A stretch of DNA of 64,000 nucleotides from Pseudomonas sp. HMWF032 (GTDB lineage Bacteria; Pseudomonadota; Gammaproteobacteria; Pseudomonadales; Pseudomonadaceae). The position numbers and the translations under genes are program-made. Positions 32,199-43,574 of the stretch are shown piece by piece. Under the pieces are notes generated by a model that saw only the letters and a list, made by a program, of their open reading frames with translations, was not told where the DNA came from and ran no database searches. The stretch lies in assembly GCF_003060885.1 (NCBI RefSeq), contig NZ_QAIG01000008.1, positions 1 through 64,000 of the forward strand, read 5' to 3'. Position 1 is the stretch's first letter; each line of letters starts with the position of its first letter.

Positions 32199-32579
32199 AT
32201 GAGCGATTCGCGTTACCACATCGACGTCAGCGTCGTCACCCGCTACCTGCCGGAGCAGTCGCAACCGGAGCAGAACCGGTTTGCCTTTGCCTACACCGTC
32301 ACGGTGAGCAACAACGGCGAATTGCCGGCCAAGCTGCTGTCCCGCCACTGGGTCATCACCGATGGTGATGGCCGTGTGCAGGAAGTCCGTGGCGCAGGCG
32401 TAGTTGGTCAGCAGCCGCTGATCGCAGCCGGTACCAGCCACACCTACAGCAGCGGCACAGTGATGACCACCCGCGTCGGCATCATGCAGGGCAGCTACCA
32501 GATGCTCGCCGAGGACGGAAAACGCTTCGATGCCGTGATCGCGCCCTTCCGCCTGGCGGTGCCGGGCTCGTTGCACTGA
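32199..32579 (+). CDS. apaG: ApaG domain protein
   Basis: A 126-aa immunoglobulin-like beta-sandwich protein (Co2+/Mg2+ efflux protein ApaG by older naming), biochemical role not settled. Motifs: [46 protein letters not shown] (in parts) and GIMQGSYQM. Its stop shares a base with the apaH start, showing coupling. Confidence 0.92.
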   Translation: MSDSRYHIDVSVVTRYLPEQSQPEQNRFAFAYTVTVSNNGELPAKLLSRHWVITDGDGRVQEVRGAGVVGQQPLIAAGTSHTYSSGTVMTTRVGIMQGSYQMLAEDGKRFDAVIAPFRLAVPGSLH

Positions 32580-33400
32580 TGGCCACTTATGCAGTAGGCG
32601 ACCTGCAAGGTTGCCTGAAACCCCTGCAGTGCCTGCTTGAACGTGTGGCCTTCGACCCTGCGCAGGACCAGCTCTGGCTGGTCGGTGATCTGGTCAACCG
32701 TGGTCCTGAATCGCTGGCGACGCTGCGCTTTCTCTACAACATGCGTGATGCACTGACCTGCGTGCTGGGCAACCATGACCTGCACCTGCTGGCCGTGGCG
32801 CACAACATCGAACGCCTGAAGAAAGGCGACACCCTGCGCGAGATCATCGAGGCACCGGATGCCGCCGATTTGCTCGACTGGCTGCGCCGGCAAAAGCTGC
32901 TGCATTACGATGAGGCTCGCGACACCGCCCTGGTGCATGCCGGCATCCCGCCGCAGTGGAGCATGGACAAAGCCCTCCGGCGCGCCGCCGAAGTAGAAGA
33001 GGCCCTGCGCGATGACGCGCGCCTGCCGCTGTTTCTCGACGGCATGTATGGCAACGAGCCGGCCAAATGGGACGGCGACCTGCAGGGCGTGACGCGCCTG
33101 CGGGTAATCACTAACTATTTCACCCGCATGCGCTTCTGCAAAGCCGATGGCACCCTTGATCTGAAAAGCAAGGAAGGCGTCGGCAGTGCCCCGGCCGGAT
33201 ATGCCCCCTGGTTCAGTTACAAACAGCGCAAAACCCGCGGCCAGCGCATCATCTTCGGCCACTGGGCGGCGCTTGAAGGGCAATCCCCAGAGCCTGACGT
33301 AATCGCTCTGGACACCGGCTGTGTATGGGGCGCAAGCATGACCCTGATGAATATCGATAGCGGCGAGAAATACAGCTGCGACTGTAAGGAGCAAGCATGA
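32579..33400 (+). CDS. apaH: Bis(5'-nucleosyl)-tetraphosphatase, symmetrical
   Basis: Cleaves Ap4A to two ADP and, in E. coli, removes Np4 caps from RNA. A 273-aa metallophosphoesterase with [37 protein letters not shown] and FGHWAALEG. Overlaps apaG by one base and glpE by four. Confidence 0.95.
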   Translation: MATYAVGDLQGCLKPLQCLLERVAFDPAQDQLWLVGDLVNRGPESLATLRFLYNMRDALTCVLGNHDLHLLAVAHNIERLKKGDTLREIIEAPDAADLLDWLRRQKLLHYDEARDTALVHAGIPPQWSMDKALRRAAEVEEALRDDARLPLFLDGMYGNEPAKWDGDLQGVTRLRVITNYFTRMRFCKADGTLDLKSKEGVGSAPAGYAPWFSYKQRKTRGQRIIFGHWAALEGQSPEPDVIALDTGCVWGASMTLMNIDSGEKYSCDCKEQA

Positions 33401-33726
33401 GTGAGTTCAAACGCATCCCCCCCGAGCAGGCACAAGCATTGCGCCAGCAAGGTGCGGTGGTGGTCGACATCCGTGACCCGCAGAGTTTTGCGGCAGGGCA
33501 TATCAGTGGCTCGCAGCACCTCGACAATCATTCACTGCACGCCTTTATCACCCAGGCCGATCTTGATGCCCCACTGATCGTTACCTGCTACCACGGCAAC
33601 TCCAGCCAGAGTGCGGCGGCCTATCTGGTCGGCCAGGGCTTCAGCGATGTCTACAGCCTCGACGGCGGCTTTGAACTGTGGCGCGCGACGTTCCCCAACG
33701 ACACCGCACATAGCGCGGAAGAATAA
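33397..33726 (+). CDS. glpE: Thiosulfate sulfurtransferase GlpE
   Basis: Single-domain rhodanese of 109 aa that moves sulfane sulfur from thiosulfate to cyanide or dithiol acceptors. The active-site Cys is in [10 protein letters not shown], the loop form typical of GlpE. Overlaps apaH. The 274-bp gap that follows, before prkA, holds no convincing gene or terminator. Confidence 0.92.
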   Translation: MSEFKRIPPEQAQALRQQGAVVVDIRDPQSFAAGHISGSQHLDNHSLHAFITQADLDAPLIVTCYHGNSSQSAAAYLVGQGFSDVYSLDGGFELWRATFPNDTAHSAEE

Positions 33727-34000
33727 TTTTCTCCACGCCCAGGCCGCACCAGCTGTGGCCTGCCGGGCATTGCCGAGCAGCGGTAATAGCCTGTTATCGT
33801 TGCTCGGCCCTTGACCTCGCCGATTCCGAACTATCCTTTAGCTCAGGCCATCCAAAACAAGGTAGAGCCGGCCAAACGGCATCGGGCCATCGGTATGACT
33901 ATTTGGTGTTCTGGGGGTTTTACCCGGCGGCATCCGCACCGGGGCTACCAAGCGCCTGACCGAACCCGCACCGGCTCTGCGCATCGAGCGAGGTGAAGTC

Positions 34001-35923
34001 ATGAGCATATTCAGCCACTTCCAACAACGTTTCGAAGCGACTCGCCAGGAGGAGTTTTCCCTCCAGGAGTACCTCGAACTATGCAAACAGGATCGCAGCG
34101 CCTACGCCTCGGCAGCTGAACGCCTGTTGCTGGCCATCGGTGAGCCGGAACTGCTCGACACGTCAACAGACCCACGACTCTCCAGAGTTTTCTCCAACAA
34201 AGTGATTCGCCGTTACCCGGCGTTTGCCGACTTCCATGGCATGGAAGAGTGCATCGACCAGATCGTCTCCTACTTCCGCCATGCGGCTCAGGGCCTGGAA
34301 GAGAAGAAGCAAATCCTCTACCTGCTCGGCCCAGTAGGCGGCGGTAAATCCTCACTGGCGGAAAAGCTCAAGCACCTGATCGAAAAAGTACCCTTCTATG
34401 CCATCAAGGGCTCGCCGGTGTTCGAATCGCCACTAGGGCTGTTCAGTGATGCTGAAGACGGTGCCATCCTCGAAGAGGATTACGGCATCTCCCGGCGCTA
34501 CCTCAACAGCATCATGTCGCCCTGGGCGACCAAGCGTCTGCAGGAGTTCGGCGGCGACATCAGCCAGTTCCGCGTGGTCAAACTCTACCCCTCGATCCTC
34601 AACCAGATCGCAGTGGCCAAGACCGAACCAGGCGATGAGAACAACCAGGACATCTCCGCACTGGTCGGCAAGGTGGACATCCGCAAGCTGGAGGAATACC
34701 CGCAGAACGACGCCGACGCCTACAGCTACTCCGGTGCACTGTGCCGCGCCAACCAAGGCCTGATGGAGTTTGTCGAGATGTTCAAGGCCCCGATCAAGGT
34801 GCTGCACCCACTGCTCACCGCCACCCAGGAGGGTAACTACAACAGCACCGAAGGCCTTGGCGCGATTCCGTACAGCGGCATTCTGCTGGCTCACTCCAAC
34901 GAGTCGGAATGGCACAGCTTCCGCAACAACAAGAACAATGAGGCGTTCATCGACCGCATCTACATCGTCAAGGTGCCCTACTGCCTGCGCGTTTCCGATG
35001 AGATCAAGATCTACGACAAGCTGCTGATCAACAGCTCCCTGGCCAAGGCCCACTGCGCGCCGGACACCTTAAAGATGCTTGCACAGTTTTCCGTGCTCAG
35101 CCGCCTGAAGGAACCGGAGAACTCCAACGTTTACTCGAAGATGCGCGTATATGACGGCGAAAATCTCAAGGACACCGATCCCAAGGCCAAGTCGATTCAG
35201 GAATACCGCGACAGCGCCGGTGTAGATGAAGGCATGAACGGCCTGTCGACCCGCTTTGCCTTCAAGATCCTGTCCAAGGTCTTCAACTTCGACCCGCACG
35301 AAATCGCCGCCAACCCAGTGCACCTGCTCTATGTGCTGGAGCAGCAAATCGAGCAGGAACAGTTCCCCGCAGAGACCCGTGAGCGCTACCTGCGTTTTAT
35401 CAAGGAGTATCTGGCACCGCGCTATATCGAGTTTATTGGCAAGGAAATCCAGACCGCCTACTTGGAGTCCTACAGCGAATACGGCCAGAACATCTTCGAC
35501 CGCTATGTGCTGTACGCCGATTTCTGGATTCAGGATCAGGAATACCGCGATCCGGAAACCGGAGAAATTCTCAACCGCGTAGCCCTCAACGAGGAACTGG
35601 AGAAAATCGAGAAACCCGCCGGCATCAGCAACCCGAAGGATTTCCGCAACGAGATCGTCAACTTCGTGCTGCGCGCCCGGGCCAACAACAATGGCAAAAA
35701 CCCGACCTGGCTCAGCTACGAAAAACTGCGCGTGGTGATCGAGAAGAAGATGTTCTCCAACACCGAAGACCTGCTGCCAGTCATCAGTTTCAACGCCAAA
35801 GCGAGCAAGGAGGACCAACAGAAACACAACGACTTCGTCACTCGCATGGTCGAGCGCGGTTACACCGACAAGCAGGTACGCCTGCTGTCCGAGTGGTATC
35901 TGCGGGTTCGTAAATCGCAATAA
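34001..35923 (+). CDS. PrkA-type serine protein kinase (YeaG)
   Basis: A 640-aa protein with an N-terminal AAA+ ATPase-like domain (Walker A GPVGGGKSS around residue 110) and a C-terminal PrkA kinase-like domain. In enterics, yeaG-yeaH are stress and nitrogen-starvation genes. The gene heads a conserved trio with yeaH and spoVR. The reported activity in some species is as a Lon-like protease, so kinase naming is by family only. A GAGGTGAAGTC Shine-Dalgarno region precedes the ATG. Confidence 0.92.
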   Translation: MSIFSHFQQRFEATRQEEFSLQEYLELCKQDRSAYASAAERLLLAIGEPELLDTSTDPRLSRVFSNKVIRRYPAFADFHGMEECIDQIVSYFRHAAQGLEEKKQILYLLGPVGGGKSSLAEKLKHLIEKVPFYAIKGSPVFESPLGLFSDAEDGAILEEDYGISRRYLNSIMSPWATKRLQEFGGDISQFRVVKLYPSILNQIAVAKTEPGDENNQDISALVGKVDIRKLEEYPQNDADAYSYSGALCRANQGLMEFVEMFKAPIKVLHPLLTATQEGNYNSTEGLGAIPYSGILLAHSNESEWHSFRNNKNNEAFIDRIYIVKVPYCLRVSDEIKIYDKLLINSSLAKAHCAPDTLKMLAQFSVLSRLKEPENSNVYSKMRVYDGENLKDTDPKAKSIQEYRDSAGVDEGMNGLSTRFAFKILSKVFNFDPHEIAANPVHLLYVLEQQIEQEQFPAETRERYLRFIKEYLAPRYIEFIGKEIQTAYLESYSEYGQNIFDRYVLYADFWIQDQEYRDPETGEILNRVALNEELEKIEKPAGISNPKDFRNEIVNFVLRARANNNGKNPTWLSYEKLRVVIEKKMFSNTEDLLPVISFNAKASKEDQQKHNDFVTRMVERGYTDKQVRLLSEWYLRVRKSQ

Positions 35924-36022
35924 AGCGGCCTGACGCGACAGGCCGCCAGCGGGTACAGGGCGCGCGACAAACGCGGCCCTGTGCTGACTGCGCCTGATGT
36001 CTGCAGCGCACGGAGGGCAGTT

Positions 36023-37294
36023 ATGAGCCATGTGATCGACCGACGCCTGAACGGCAAGAACAAGAGCACGGTAAACCGCCAGCGCTTCCTGCGGCGCTAC
36101 CGCGACCACATCAAAAAGGCCGTGGAAGAAGCGGTCAGCCGCCGCTCCATCACCGATATGGAGCACGGCGAACAGATCGGCATCCCCGGCCGCGATATCG
36201 ACGAGCCAGTCCTGCACCACGGCCGCGGCGGTCGCCAGACCACCGTGCATCCCGGCAACCGCGAATTCACCACCGGTGAGAAGATTGCCCGCCCGCAAGG
36301 CGGTGGCGGTGGACAAGGCGCGGGCAAGGCGAGCAACTCCGGTGAGGGTATGGACGAGTTCGTCTTCCAGATCACCCAGGAGGAATTCCTCGATTTCATG
36401 TTCGAGGATCTGGAACTGCCCAATCTGATCAAACGCCACCTGACCGGCAGCGACACCTTCAAGAGCGTACGCGCGGGAATCAGCAACGAAGGCAACCCAT
36501 CACGCATCAACATTGTGCGCACCCTGCGTTCCGCCCACGCCCGACGCATCGCCCTGTCTGGCAGCAGCCGCAACAAACTCAAGAACGCCCAGGCCGAACT
36601 GGAACGCCTGAAGCGGGAACAGCCCGACAACCTCGGCGATATCCAGGCGCTTGAGGAAGAAGTCAGCAAACTGCGCGCGCGGATCAAACGCGTGCCCTTC
36701 CTCGACACCTTCGACCTCAAGTACAACCTGCTGGTCAAACAGCCCAACCCCAGCTCCAAGGCGGTGATGTTCTGCCTGATGGATGTTTCCGGGTCGATGA
36801 CGCAGTCGACCAAGGACATCGCCAAGCGCTTCTTTATCCTCTTGTACCTGTTCCTCAAGCGCAACTACGACAAGATCGACGTGGTATTCATCCGTCACCA
36901 CACCAGCGCACGCGAAGTGGACGAAGAAGAGTTCTTCTACTCCCGCGAAACCGGCGGCACCATCGTCTCCAGCGCACTGAAACTGATGCAGGAGATCATG
37001 GCCGAGCGCTACCCGGTCAACGAATGGAATATCTACGCCGCCCAGGCGTCGGATGGTGATAACTGGAATGACGACTCACCGATCTGCAGGGATATATTGA
37101 TCAAGCAGATCATGCCGTTCGTGCAGTACTTCACCTACGTCGAGATCACCCCGCGCGAGCATCAGGCGCTGTGGTTTGAATACGAACACGTCAGCGAAGC
37201 CTTCGCCGACACCTTCGCCCAACAGCAGTTGGTATCGGCCGGCGATATCTACCCGGTATTCCGCGACCTGTTCCAGCGGAGGCTAACCACATGA
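36023..37294 (+). CDS. YeaH/DUF444 protein with vWA-like domain
   Basis: A 423-aa protein always found with PrkA. A basic, Arg-rich N-terminus is followed by a Gly/Lys-rich stretch, a coiled segment (about 180-220) and a C-terminal von Willebrand A-like domain with MIDAS-like DVSGSMTQS. Start at MSHVIDRRL after GGAGGGCAG. Function unknown but likely to work with the PrkA ATPase, much as vWA partners do with MoxR-type ATPases. Ends overlapping spoVR by four bases. Confidence 0.9.
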   Translation: MSHVIDRRLNGKNKSTVNRQRFLRRYRDHIKKAVEEAVSRRSITDMEHGEQIGIPGRDIDEPVLHHGRGGRQTTVHPGNREFTTGEKIARPQGGGGGQGAGKASNSGEGMDEFVFQITQEEFLDFMFEDLELPNLIKRHLTGSDTFKSVRAGISNEGNPSRINIVRTLRSAHARRIALSGSSRNKLKNAQAELERLKREQPDNLGDIQALEEEVSKLRARIKRVPFLDTFDLKYNLLVKQPNPSSKAVMFCLMDVSGSMTQSTKDIAKRFFILLYLFLKRNYDKIDVVFIRHHTSAREVDEEEFFYSRETGGTIVSSALKLMQEIMAERYPVNEWNIYAAQASDGDNWNDDSPICRDILIKQIMPFVQYFTYVEITPREHQALWFEYEHVSEAFADTFAQQQLVSAGDIYPVFRDLFQRRLTT

Positions 37295-38871
37295 GCACGT
37301 CCGACAGCAGCACCCGCGAGAGAAAGCGCCAGCCGATCTCTACCGGCTCGGAATGGACCTTTGAACTGATCCGTCAATATGACCGGGAGATCGCCCGTAT
37401 TGCCGAGCGCTATGCGCTGGACACCTACCCCAACCAGATCGAGGTGATCACCGCCGAGCAGATGATGGATGCCTATGCTTCGGTCGGCATGCCGCTGGGC
37501 TACCACCACTGGTCGTACGGCAAGCACTTTCTCAGCACCGAAAAAGGCTACAAGCGCGGGCAGATGGGCCTGGCCTACGAGATCGTGATCAACTCCGACC
37601 CGTGTATTGCCTACCTGATGGAAGAGAACACCATCTGCATGCAGGCCTTGGTGATCGCCCACGCCTGCTATGGCCATAACAGCTTCTTCAAGGGCAACTA
37701 CCTGTTCCGCACCTGGACCGACGCCAGCTCGATCATCGACTACCTGGTGTTCGCCAAGCAGTACATCATGCAGTGCGAGGAGCGCCACGGCATCGACGCC
37801 GTGGAAGACCTGCTCGATTCCTGCCACGCCCTGATGAACTATGGTGTGGACCGCTACAAACGCCCCTACCCGATTTCCGCCGAGGAAGAACGGCGGCGCA
37901 TGAAAGACCGCGAGGAGCACCTGCAAAAGCAGATCAATGACCTCTGGCGCACGATTCCAAAAAGCGCCAACAAGGGTGAAGGCAAAGACAGCAAACGCTT
38001 TCCTGCCGAGCCGCAGGAAAACATCCTCTACTTCCTGGAGAAACATGCGCCACTGCTGGAACCCTGGCAGCGCGAGATCATTCGCATCGTGCGCAAAATC
38101 GCCCAGTACTTCTACCCACAACGCCAGACCCAGGTGATGAACGAAGGCTGGGCGACCTTCTGGCACTACACCCTGATGAACGACCTGTACGACGAAGGTC
38201 TGGTCACCGATGGTTTTATGATGGAGTTCCTGCAGTCGCACACCAGCGTGGTCTACCAGCCGCCCTTCGACAGCCCCTACTACAGCGGCATCAACCCCTA
38301 TGCCCTGGGTTTTGCCATGTACCGCGACATCCGCCGCATCTGCGAAGAGCCCACCGAAGAAGATCGACGCTGGTTCCCCGACATTGCCGGCAGCGACTGG
38401 CTGAGTACCCTGAAGTTCGCCATGACCAGTTTCAAGGATGAGAGCTTTATCCTGCAGTACCTGTCACCCAAGGTGATCCGCGACCTCAAGCTGTTCAGCA
38501 TTCTCGACGACGACCAGAAGGACGAGCTGTACGTCCCCGCCATTCATGACGAGCCCGGCTATCGCAGCATCCGTGAGACCCTGGCTGCGCAATACAACCT
38601 GGGCAACCGCGAACCCAATGTGCAGATCTGGAGTATCGATCGGCGTGGTGATCGCTCACTGACCTTGCGTCATCAGCAACATGACCGCAAGCCGCTGGGC
38701 AACTCGACCGAAGAAGTGCTCAAACATCTGCATCGTCTGTGGGGCTTCAACATCCATCTGGAGATCTATCAAGGCGAGCAGTTGGTCAGTACCCAGCACG
38801 TGCCGCCTCAAAACGACAACGCACATGACACCGACTACCCACGCCTCGACCTGATGATCCCGCCCATTTGA
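37291..38871 (+). CDS. SpoVR family protein (YcgB-like)
   Basis: A 526-aa member of the SpoVR family, named for a Bacillus spore-cortex gene but common in non-spore-formers. Conserved blocks: [18 protein letters not shown], [25 protein letters not shown] and [18 protein letters not shown]. The His/Glu-rich pattern hints at a metal site, but no activity is known to me. Third gene of the prkA-yeaH-spoVR cluster. Confidence 0.92.
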   Translation: MSTSDSSTRERKRQPISTGSEWTFELIRQYDREIARIAERYALDTYPNQIEVITAEQMMDAYASVGMPLGYHHWSYGKHFLSTEKGYKRGQMGLAYEIVINSDPCIAYLMEENTICMQALVIAHACYGHNSFFKGNYLFRTWTDASSIIDYLVFAKQYIMQCEERHGIDAVEDLLDSCHALMNYGVDRYKRPYPISAEEERRRMKDREEHLQKQINDLWRTIPKSANKGEGKDSKRFPAEPQENILYFLEKHAPLLEPWQREIIRIVRKIAQYFYPQRQTQVMNEGWATFWHYTLMNDLYDEGLVTDGFMMEFLQSHTSVVYQPPFDSPYYSGINPYALGFAMYRDIRRICEEPTEEDRRWFPDIAGSDWLSTLKFAMTSFKDESFILQYLSPKVIRDLKLFSILDDDQKDELYVPAIHDEPGYRSIRETLAAQYNLGNREPNVQIWSIDRRGDRSLTLRHQQHDRKPLGNSTEEVLKHLHRLWGFNIHLEIYQGEQLVSTQHVPPQNDNAHDTDYPRLDLMIPPI

Positions 38872-38933
38872 TCGGTTGCGTGGGAGTGAGCGCGAGCAGC
38901 AGCATGGCCAACAGACCAATCGGAAGCATGCTG

Positions 38934-39446
38934 ATGCGCCTGTTTATCGTACTACTGCTGTGCCTGGCACTCGCCACCTGCAGCAACCAGTTGCCACGCG
39001 CCCAGGTACTCACGCCGGCCAGCCAGGCGCTAACAGGCAAACACCGCTTCAGCCTGATCGCCGCCGAGCAGGCGGTACAGGGCCAAGTACCGTTTGCCGA
39101 GCGCTACGAACAGCTTGAACAATTGCTGCGCGAAGGCCTCAGCAACCGTGGCTACCAGGCCAGTCCGCAGGCACAGATTCAGGTGTATTACTGGCTGGCC
39201 GTGCAGGACAGCCCACTGGACTTCAAAACCGATGCCGCACCGCCAACCCTGCTCGGCCCCTACCAGGCCATCCATCGTCTGCGCGATGAAACCGGCACCC
39301 TGCGCCTGCGCCTGACCACACCCAATCAGGATATTCTCTGGGAAGGCCTGATCAGCACCGGCCTGAGCCCCGCCAGGGACAGCGCCGAACTGCTCGAACG
39401 CGCTACCCAGGCGCTCTTGCAGCAAATTCCACGAGCCCGCCCCTAG
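38934..39446 (+). CDS. Probable DUF4136-like envelope lipoprotein
   Basis: A 170-aa protein with a hydrophobic N-terminus that ends in LALATC, a lipobox-like site with threonine instead of the usual Gly or Ala just before the cysteine. A beta-rich domain follows (RFSLIAAEQAV, IQVYYWLAVQ, LWEGLISTGLSP) as in DUF4136 lipoproteins. The start at 38934 follows GGAAG by seven bases; other ATGs lie at 38928 and further upstream. Function unknown. It follows spoVR by 62 bp. Confidence 0.65.
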   Translation: MRLFIVLLLCLALATCSNQLPRAQVLTPASQALTGKHRFSLIAAEQAVQGQVPFAERYEQLEQLLREGLSNRGYQASPQAQIQVYYWLAVQDSPLDFKTDAAPPTLLGPYQAIHRLRDETGTLRLRLTTPNQDILWEGLISTGLSPARDSAELLERATQALLQQIPRARP

Positions 39447-39541
39447 CCCGACTGCGTCTCTAAGGGCGGTTCAGAACGGCATCCAGGCTACCCTTCGTCA
39501 GCGACCAGCCGCTATCCTCCGCATTTAGCGGAGGAACCATG

Positions 39542-40786
39542 ATGCAGATTTACAAAGTCGGCGGTGCCGTACGGGATCGCCTGTTGGGTCGTGAAGTCAG
39601 CGAAATCGACTGGGTCGTCGTCGGCGCCAGCGCCGAACAGATGCTTGAGTTGGGCTACCGCCCGGTGGGCGCCGACTTTCCGGTGTTTCTGCACCCGCAG
39701 ACCGGCGAGGAATACGCCCTGGCCCGCACCGAACGCAAGAGCGGGCGCGGCTACGGCGGCTTTACCTTCTTCGCCAGCCCGGACGTGACCCTGGAAGAAG
39801 ACCTGGTCCGCCGCGACCTGACGGTCAATGCCATGGCCGAAGACGATCACGGCACGCTGATCGATCCCTACGGTGGCCAACGCGACCTCGAAGCCCGGCT
39901 GCTGCGCCACGTCTCCCCGGCCTTCGCCGAAGACCCACTGCGCGTATTGCGCGTCGCCCGCTTTGCCGCCCGTTACGCGCCACTGGGCTTTCGCGTAGCG
40001 CCTGAAACCCTGGTGCTGATGCGCGAACTGAGCGAGTCCGGCGAGCTAAGCGCGCTGACACCAGAACGTAGCTGGAAGGAAGTCTCCCGCGCCCTGATGG
40101 AATCGCGCCCTGATGTTTTTATCCAGGTGCTGCGTGACTGCGGCGCCCTGCGTGAACTGCTGCCCGAGGTCGACGCGCTGTTCGGCGTGCCACAACCCGC
40201 CGCCCACCATCCGGAGATCGACACCGGCGAGCATGTACTCAGCGTGCTGCGCCAATGCGCCGAACACCAGCAACCGCTGACCGTACGCTGGGCCTGCCTG
40301 CTGCATGATGTCGGCAAAGGCCTGACGCCGGAGGCCGAATGGCCCCGACATATCGCCCACGAACACACCGGCCTGAAGCTGATCCGCGCCATCAACCAGC
40401 GCTGCAAGGCGCCCAAGGATTGCCAGGAACTGGCCTTGCAGGTTGGTGAATACCACACCCACGGTCACCGCGCTCTGGAGCTGAAGGCGTCGACCCTGCT
40501 CAAACTGCTGCAAGGCTTCGACGTGTTCCGCCGCCCGCAGCGCTTCGAAGAATTTATCGCCGCCTGTGAAATGGACGCCCGCGGACGCCTGGGCCTGGAG
40601 CAACGCGCGTATCCACAAGCAGATTATCTGCGCGCCGCCATGCAAGCAGCACGCGCTGTGGCCGTACAACCCTTGCTAGAGCAAGGCTTGAAAGGCGCCG
40701 AACTGGGTGAAGCGCTAAACCGAGAGCGCCTGCAGGCACTGGTAACGTTCAAGGCAACAGCCTCCGCCAGTACCGCGCAGGACTAA
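39542..40786 (+). CDS. cca: Multifunctional CCA protein (tRNA nucleotidyltransferase)
   Basis: Adds or repairs the 3' CCA of tRNAs. A 414-aa class II nucleotidyltransferase: [10 protein letters not shown] and the catalytic EIDWVVVG (Asp pair region), [12 protein letters not shown], then a C-terminal HD domain ([28 protein letters not shown]) with phosphohydrolase activity in E. coli. Two adjacent ATGs follow GGAGG; the second gives the usual MQIYKVGG. The end overlaps convergent folK by four bases. Confidence 0.94.
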   Translation: MQIYKVGGAVRDRLLGREVSEIDWVVVGASAEQMLELGYRPVGADFPVFLHPQTGEEYALARTERKSGRGYGGFTFFASPDVTLEEDLVRRDLTVNAMAEDDHGTLIDPYGGQRDLEARLLRHVSPAFAEDPLRVLRVARFAARYAPLGFRVAPETLVLMRELSESGELSALTPERSWKEVSRALMESRPDVFIQVLRDCGALRELLPEVDALFGVPQPAAHHPEIDTGEHVLSVLRQCAEHQQPLTVRWACLLHDVGKGLTPEAEWPRHIAHEHTGLKLIRAINQRCKAPKDCQELALQVGEYHTHGHRALELKASTLLKLLQGFDVFRRPQRFEEFIAACEMDARGRLGLEQRAYPQADYLRAAMQAARAVAVQPLLEQGLKGAELGEALNRERLQALVTFKATASASTAQD

Positions 40787-41319
40787 CGGACCGGGTAAAG
40801 CGCAAGCAATTCTGCAGGTGTTAACGCTTGCTCATGCCACGTAAACGCCACAGGCCAAAGCTGCTGCTCAATCTGCGCGGCCTGCCAGAGCTCGGCAAAG
40901 CTGCGTTGTTGCGCCGGGTGCATAACATCCGGCACCAGCAGGGCCAGCGGCCAAAGCACGAATGCGTTCTTGAGGATTTCTGCACGCGGCAGGATCAAGC
41001 CATCGAAGTTGCCAACCAGATCGCCGTACAGCAGCACATCGATGTCCAGTGGCAGTCCCTTGCGCTCCGGCGCATAGCGACCGTTATCGGCTTCGATAAA
41101 CTTCAGCCGACGATCCAGCTCGCCCAAAGGCAGCTCACTGTAGCCGGCCACCACCAGATTGAAGAACGGCCCGCTCTTGATGCCGACCGCCTGGCTTTCA
41201 AACACCGGCGAGCAGCGCATGTCGCTGAGCAACCCGGCGAGTGCATCAAGGCCAGCGCGCAGGTGCGCTTCACGCCCGATGTTGCTGCCCAGGCCAAGTA
41301 GAACGGGAGTTAGCGACAT
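40783..41319 (-). CDS. folK: 2-amino-4-hydroxy-6-hydroxymethyldihydropteridine pyrophosphokinase
   Basis: Pyrophosphorylates 6-hydroxymethyl-dihydropterin in folate synthesis. A 178-aa protein with [30 protein letters not shown] and [15 protein letters not shown] motifs. Overlaps folB by 10 bp, so two successive pterin steps are encoded together. Confidence 0.94.
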   Translation of the reverse strand: MSLTPVLLGLGSNIGREAHLRAGLDALAGLLSDMRCSPVFESQAVGIKSGPFFNLVVAGYSELPLGELDRRLKFIEADNGRYAPERKGLPLDIDVLLYGDLVGNFDGLILPRAEILKNAFVLWPLALLVPDVMHPAQQRSFAELWQAAQIEQQLWPVAFTWHEQALTPAELLALYPVR

Positions 41320-41666
41320 CCGCGCTCGATCTCCACGCCCACCCCACCTCGGGCCGCCGGTACTGCGCCGGGCTTGGTCAGTTTGAGCCGCACCCAGGGT
41401 ATCTGGAACTCAGCCATGAGCAACTCGACCAGCCGCTCGGCAAAGGTTTCCACCAGGATAAAGTGCGAGCCACTGGCAAACGCCTGAATCCGCTGCGAAA
41501 CCTTGGCGTAATCCAGTGCTTTGTCCAGCTCGTCACCGACGGCAGCCGGACGATTATCCCACCCCAGGTACAAGTCCAAACGCAAACACTGGCGAATGGT
41601 GCGCTCCCAGTCGTAGGCACCGATCACCGTGTCGACCTCCAGCCCCTCGATAAAAACTGTGTCCAC
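41310..41666 (-). CDS. folB: Dihydroneopterin aldolase
   Basis: Splits dihydroneopterin into hydroxymethyl-dihydropterin and glycolaldehyde, the step before FolK. A 118-aa protein from a GTG start ([21 protein letters not shown]) with GGAGA six bases upstream. Catalytic Glu in VIGAYDWER and Lys/Tyr positions of the FolB/FolX family are in place. Divergent from plsY, 73 bp apart. Confidence 0.92.
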   Translation of the reverse strand: MDTVFIEGLEVDTVIGAYDWERTIRQCLRLDLYLGWDNRPAAVGDELDKALDYAKVSQRIQAFASGSHFILVETFAERLVELLMAEFQIPWVRLKLTKPGAVPAARGGVGVEIERGCR

Positions 41667-41739
41667 GCACGCTCTCCGCGGCACGACAAGGCTGCCGCAC
41701 CTAGTTAGAATCAGGGCTCCCTTGCCCGGAATGGATACC

Positions 41740-42309
41740 ATGTTTTGGCTGTTGGCGGCCCTCGCCTACCTGCTCGGCTCGTTGTCCTTCGCCATTCTGC
41801 TCAGCCGCCTGGCCGGCGGACCGGACCCGCGCGCCAGTGGCTCGGGTAACCCCGGGGCCACCAACATGCTCCGGGTAGCCGGCAAACGCCTGGCCATCCT
41901 CACGCTGATCGGCGACCTCCTCAAAGGCCTGCTGCCAGTAATACTGGCCAAACTGCTCCAACTCAGCCTGCAGGAACAAGCCTGGATCGGCCTGGCCGCC
42001 GTTATCGGCCACTTGTATCCGCTGTATTTCAACTTCCGTGGTGGCAAAGGTGTCGCCACCGCCGCCGGCATGCTCCTGGGGCTGTATCCGCCCGCAGCCT
42101 TACTGGCCGTTGCCGCCTGGTTACTGACGTTTGTCCTGACCCGCACCAGCTCACTGGCCGCCTTGATCGCCACCCCACTGACCCTGCCACTGCTGGCCTG
42201 GCAACAACCCGCAGCACTGCTACCGGTCTGTGTCCTGACAGGACTGATCGTCTGGCGCCATCGCGGCAATTTACGCGATCTGTTCGCCGGCCGTGAGCGG
42301 CATTTCTAA
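41740..42309 (+). CDS. plsY: Acyl-phosphate glycerol-3-phosphate acyltransferase
   Basis: Inner-membrane enzyme that makes lysophosphatidic acid from acyl-phosphate. A 189-aa protein with several transmembrane helices, [12 protein letters not shown] and [13 protein letters not shown] (the acyl-phosphate site) and the late [10 protein letters not shown]. Start at 41740 ([14 protein letters not shown]) on family comparison; an ATG three codons earlier is possible. Convergent with tsaD. Confidence 0.94.
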   Translation: MFWLLAALAYLLGSLSFAILLSRLAGGPDPRASGSGNPGATNMLRVAGKRLAILTLIGDLLKGLLPVILAKLLQLSLQEQAWIGLAAVIGHLYPLYFNFRGGKGVATAAGMLLGLYPPAALLAVAAWLLTFVLTRTSSLAALIATPLTLPLLAWQQPAALLPVCVLTGLIVWRHRGNLRDLFAGRERHF

Positions 42310-42344
42310 CGCCACAACCTGAATCTGATTCGTCATGCCGCCGC

Positions 42345-43370
42345 TTACAGCGCCGGCAGCTGTTCCATCGGCCAGCGCGCCTGCACCTTGATCGCCAGCT
42401 CTTCGTGCTGCCCCGCCAGCAAACGCTGACAGCCGGCATAGGCAATCATCGCGCCGTTATCCGTGCAAAACGCCGGACGCGCATAGAACACGGCCCCCTT
42501 CAATTCGGCGAGCATCTGCTCCAGCGCCTGGCGCAGCGCCTTGTTGGCGCTCACCCCACCGGCGATCACCAGGTTGTTCAGGCCCGTCTGCTTGAGCGCA
42601 CGCTTGCATTTGATGGTGAGGGTATCAACCACCGCCTGTTGAAATGCCAGGGCGATGTCACAACGGGTCTGCTCTGAGTGATCACCCTCAGCCTGGCACT
42701 GCTGCCAGGTATTCAGAGTGAAGGTCTTCAGACCGCTGAAACTGAATTCCAGGCCAGGCCGATCCGTCATCGGCCGCGGAAATTTAAAACGGCCAGGCGT
42801 GCCACTTAGCGCTAAGCGGGCAATCTCGGGGCCGCCGGGGTACTGCAAGCCCATCAGTTTGGCGGTCTTGTCGAACGCCTCACCCGCCGCATCATCCAGA
42901 GACTCGCCAAGCAGCTGGTATTGACCAATGCCATCCACGCGCACCAGTTGGGTATGCCCGCCCGACACCAGCAAAGCGACGAACGGAAAGGCTGGCGGTT
43001 GTGCTTCCAGCATCGGCGCCAACAGGTGGCCTTCCATGTGATGCACACCGAGCGCCGGGATACCCCAGGCAAAGGCCAAGGCCTGGGCACAAGAAGCGCC
43101 AACCAGCAAGGCACCGACCAGGCCAGGGCCTGCGGTGTAGGCGATGGCGTCGATGTCAGTCGCCACGCAGCCGGCCTCGCTCAACACCTGACGGATCAAC
43201 GGCAACATCCGCTTGACGTGGTCGCGCGAGGCCAATTCAGGCACCACGCCACCATAGACGCGGTGCAAATCAATCTGACTGAACAGCGCGTCCGCCAGCA
43301 GGCCGCGCTCGCTGTCATACAGCGCGACACCGGTTTCGTCGCAGGAGGTTTCCAATCCCAGAACCAGCAT
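42345..43370 (-). CDS. tsaD: tRNA N6-adenosine threonylcarbamoyltransferase
   Basis: Transfers threonylcarbamoyl to A37 of ANN-decoding tRNAs, with TsaB and TsaE. A 341-aa protein with [15 protein letters not shown], the metal-binding [21 protein letters not shown] and [13 protein letters not shown]. Divergent from rpsU as in E. coli and pseudomonads. Confidence 0.95.
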   Translation of the reverse strand: MLVLGLETSCDETGVALYDSERGLLADALFSQIDLHRVYGGVVPELASRDHVKRMLPLIRQVLSEAGCVATDIDAIAYTAGPGLVGALLVGASCAQALAFAWGIPALGVHHMEGHLLAPMLEAQPPAFPFVALLVSGGHTQLVRVDGIGQYQLLGESLDDAAGEAFDKTAKLMGLQYPGGPEIARLALSGTPGRFKFPRPMTDRPGLEFSFSGLKTFTLNTWQQCQAEGDHSEQTRCDIALAFQQAVVDTLTIKCKRALKQTGLNNLVIAGGVSANKALRQALEQMLAELKGAVFYARPAFCTDNGAMIAYAGCQRLLAGQHEELAIKVQARWPMEQLPAL

Positions 43371-43462
43371 GGACAGTGCCTTGTAGTAGTGTGTGCAACT
43401 TCGAAGGCGCGCATGATAATGGCCGCTGGCGCGAACCGGCCAGCGCTTTTCGATCAGAGGCT

Positions 43463-43491
43463 TTGCATTCCTCGCGATGAGGCGGTAACAT
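43463..43491 (+). promoter_or_regulatory. Putative promoter of rpsU-dnaG-rpoD
   Basis: TTGCAT (43463-43468), a 17-bp spacer and TAACAT (43486-43491), 84 bp before rpsU in the tsaD-rpsU gap. Confidence 0.45.
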
Positions 43492-43574
43492 CCGCAACCC
43501 TTAAAAACCTACGTTCTCCAGCGCCAAATGCCAGGAGCAACGTTACCCCCGGTAATAAAGAAGGTACGCCCTGG

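Noticed and set aside
33750..33790. Sigma-54 promoter before prkA (TGGC...TTGC)
   Set aside because: The spacing between the two elements is 10 bases instead of the needed 7, so it does not fit the -24/-12 rule.
35069..36439. 456-codon antisense frame across prkA and yeaH
   Set aside because: It spans two well-supported genes and their gap, and shows no recognisable motif.
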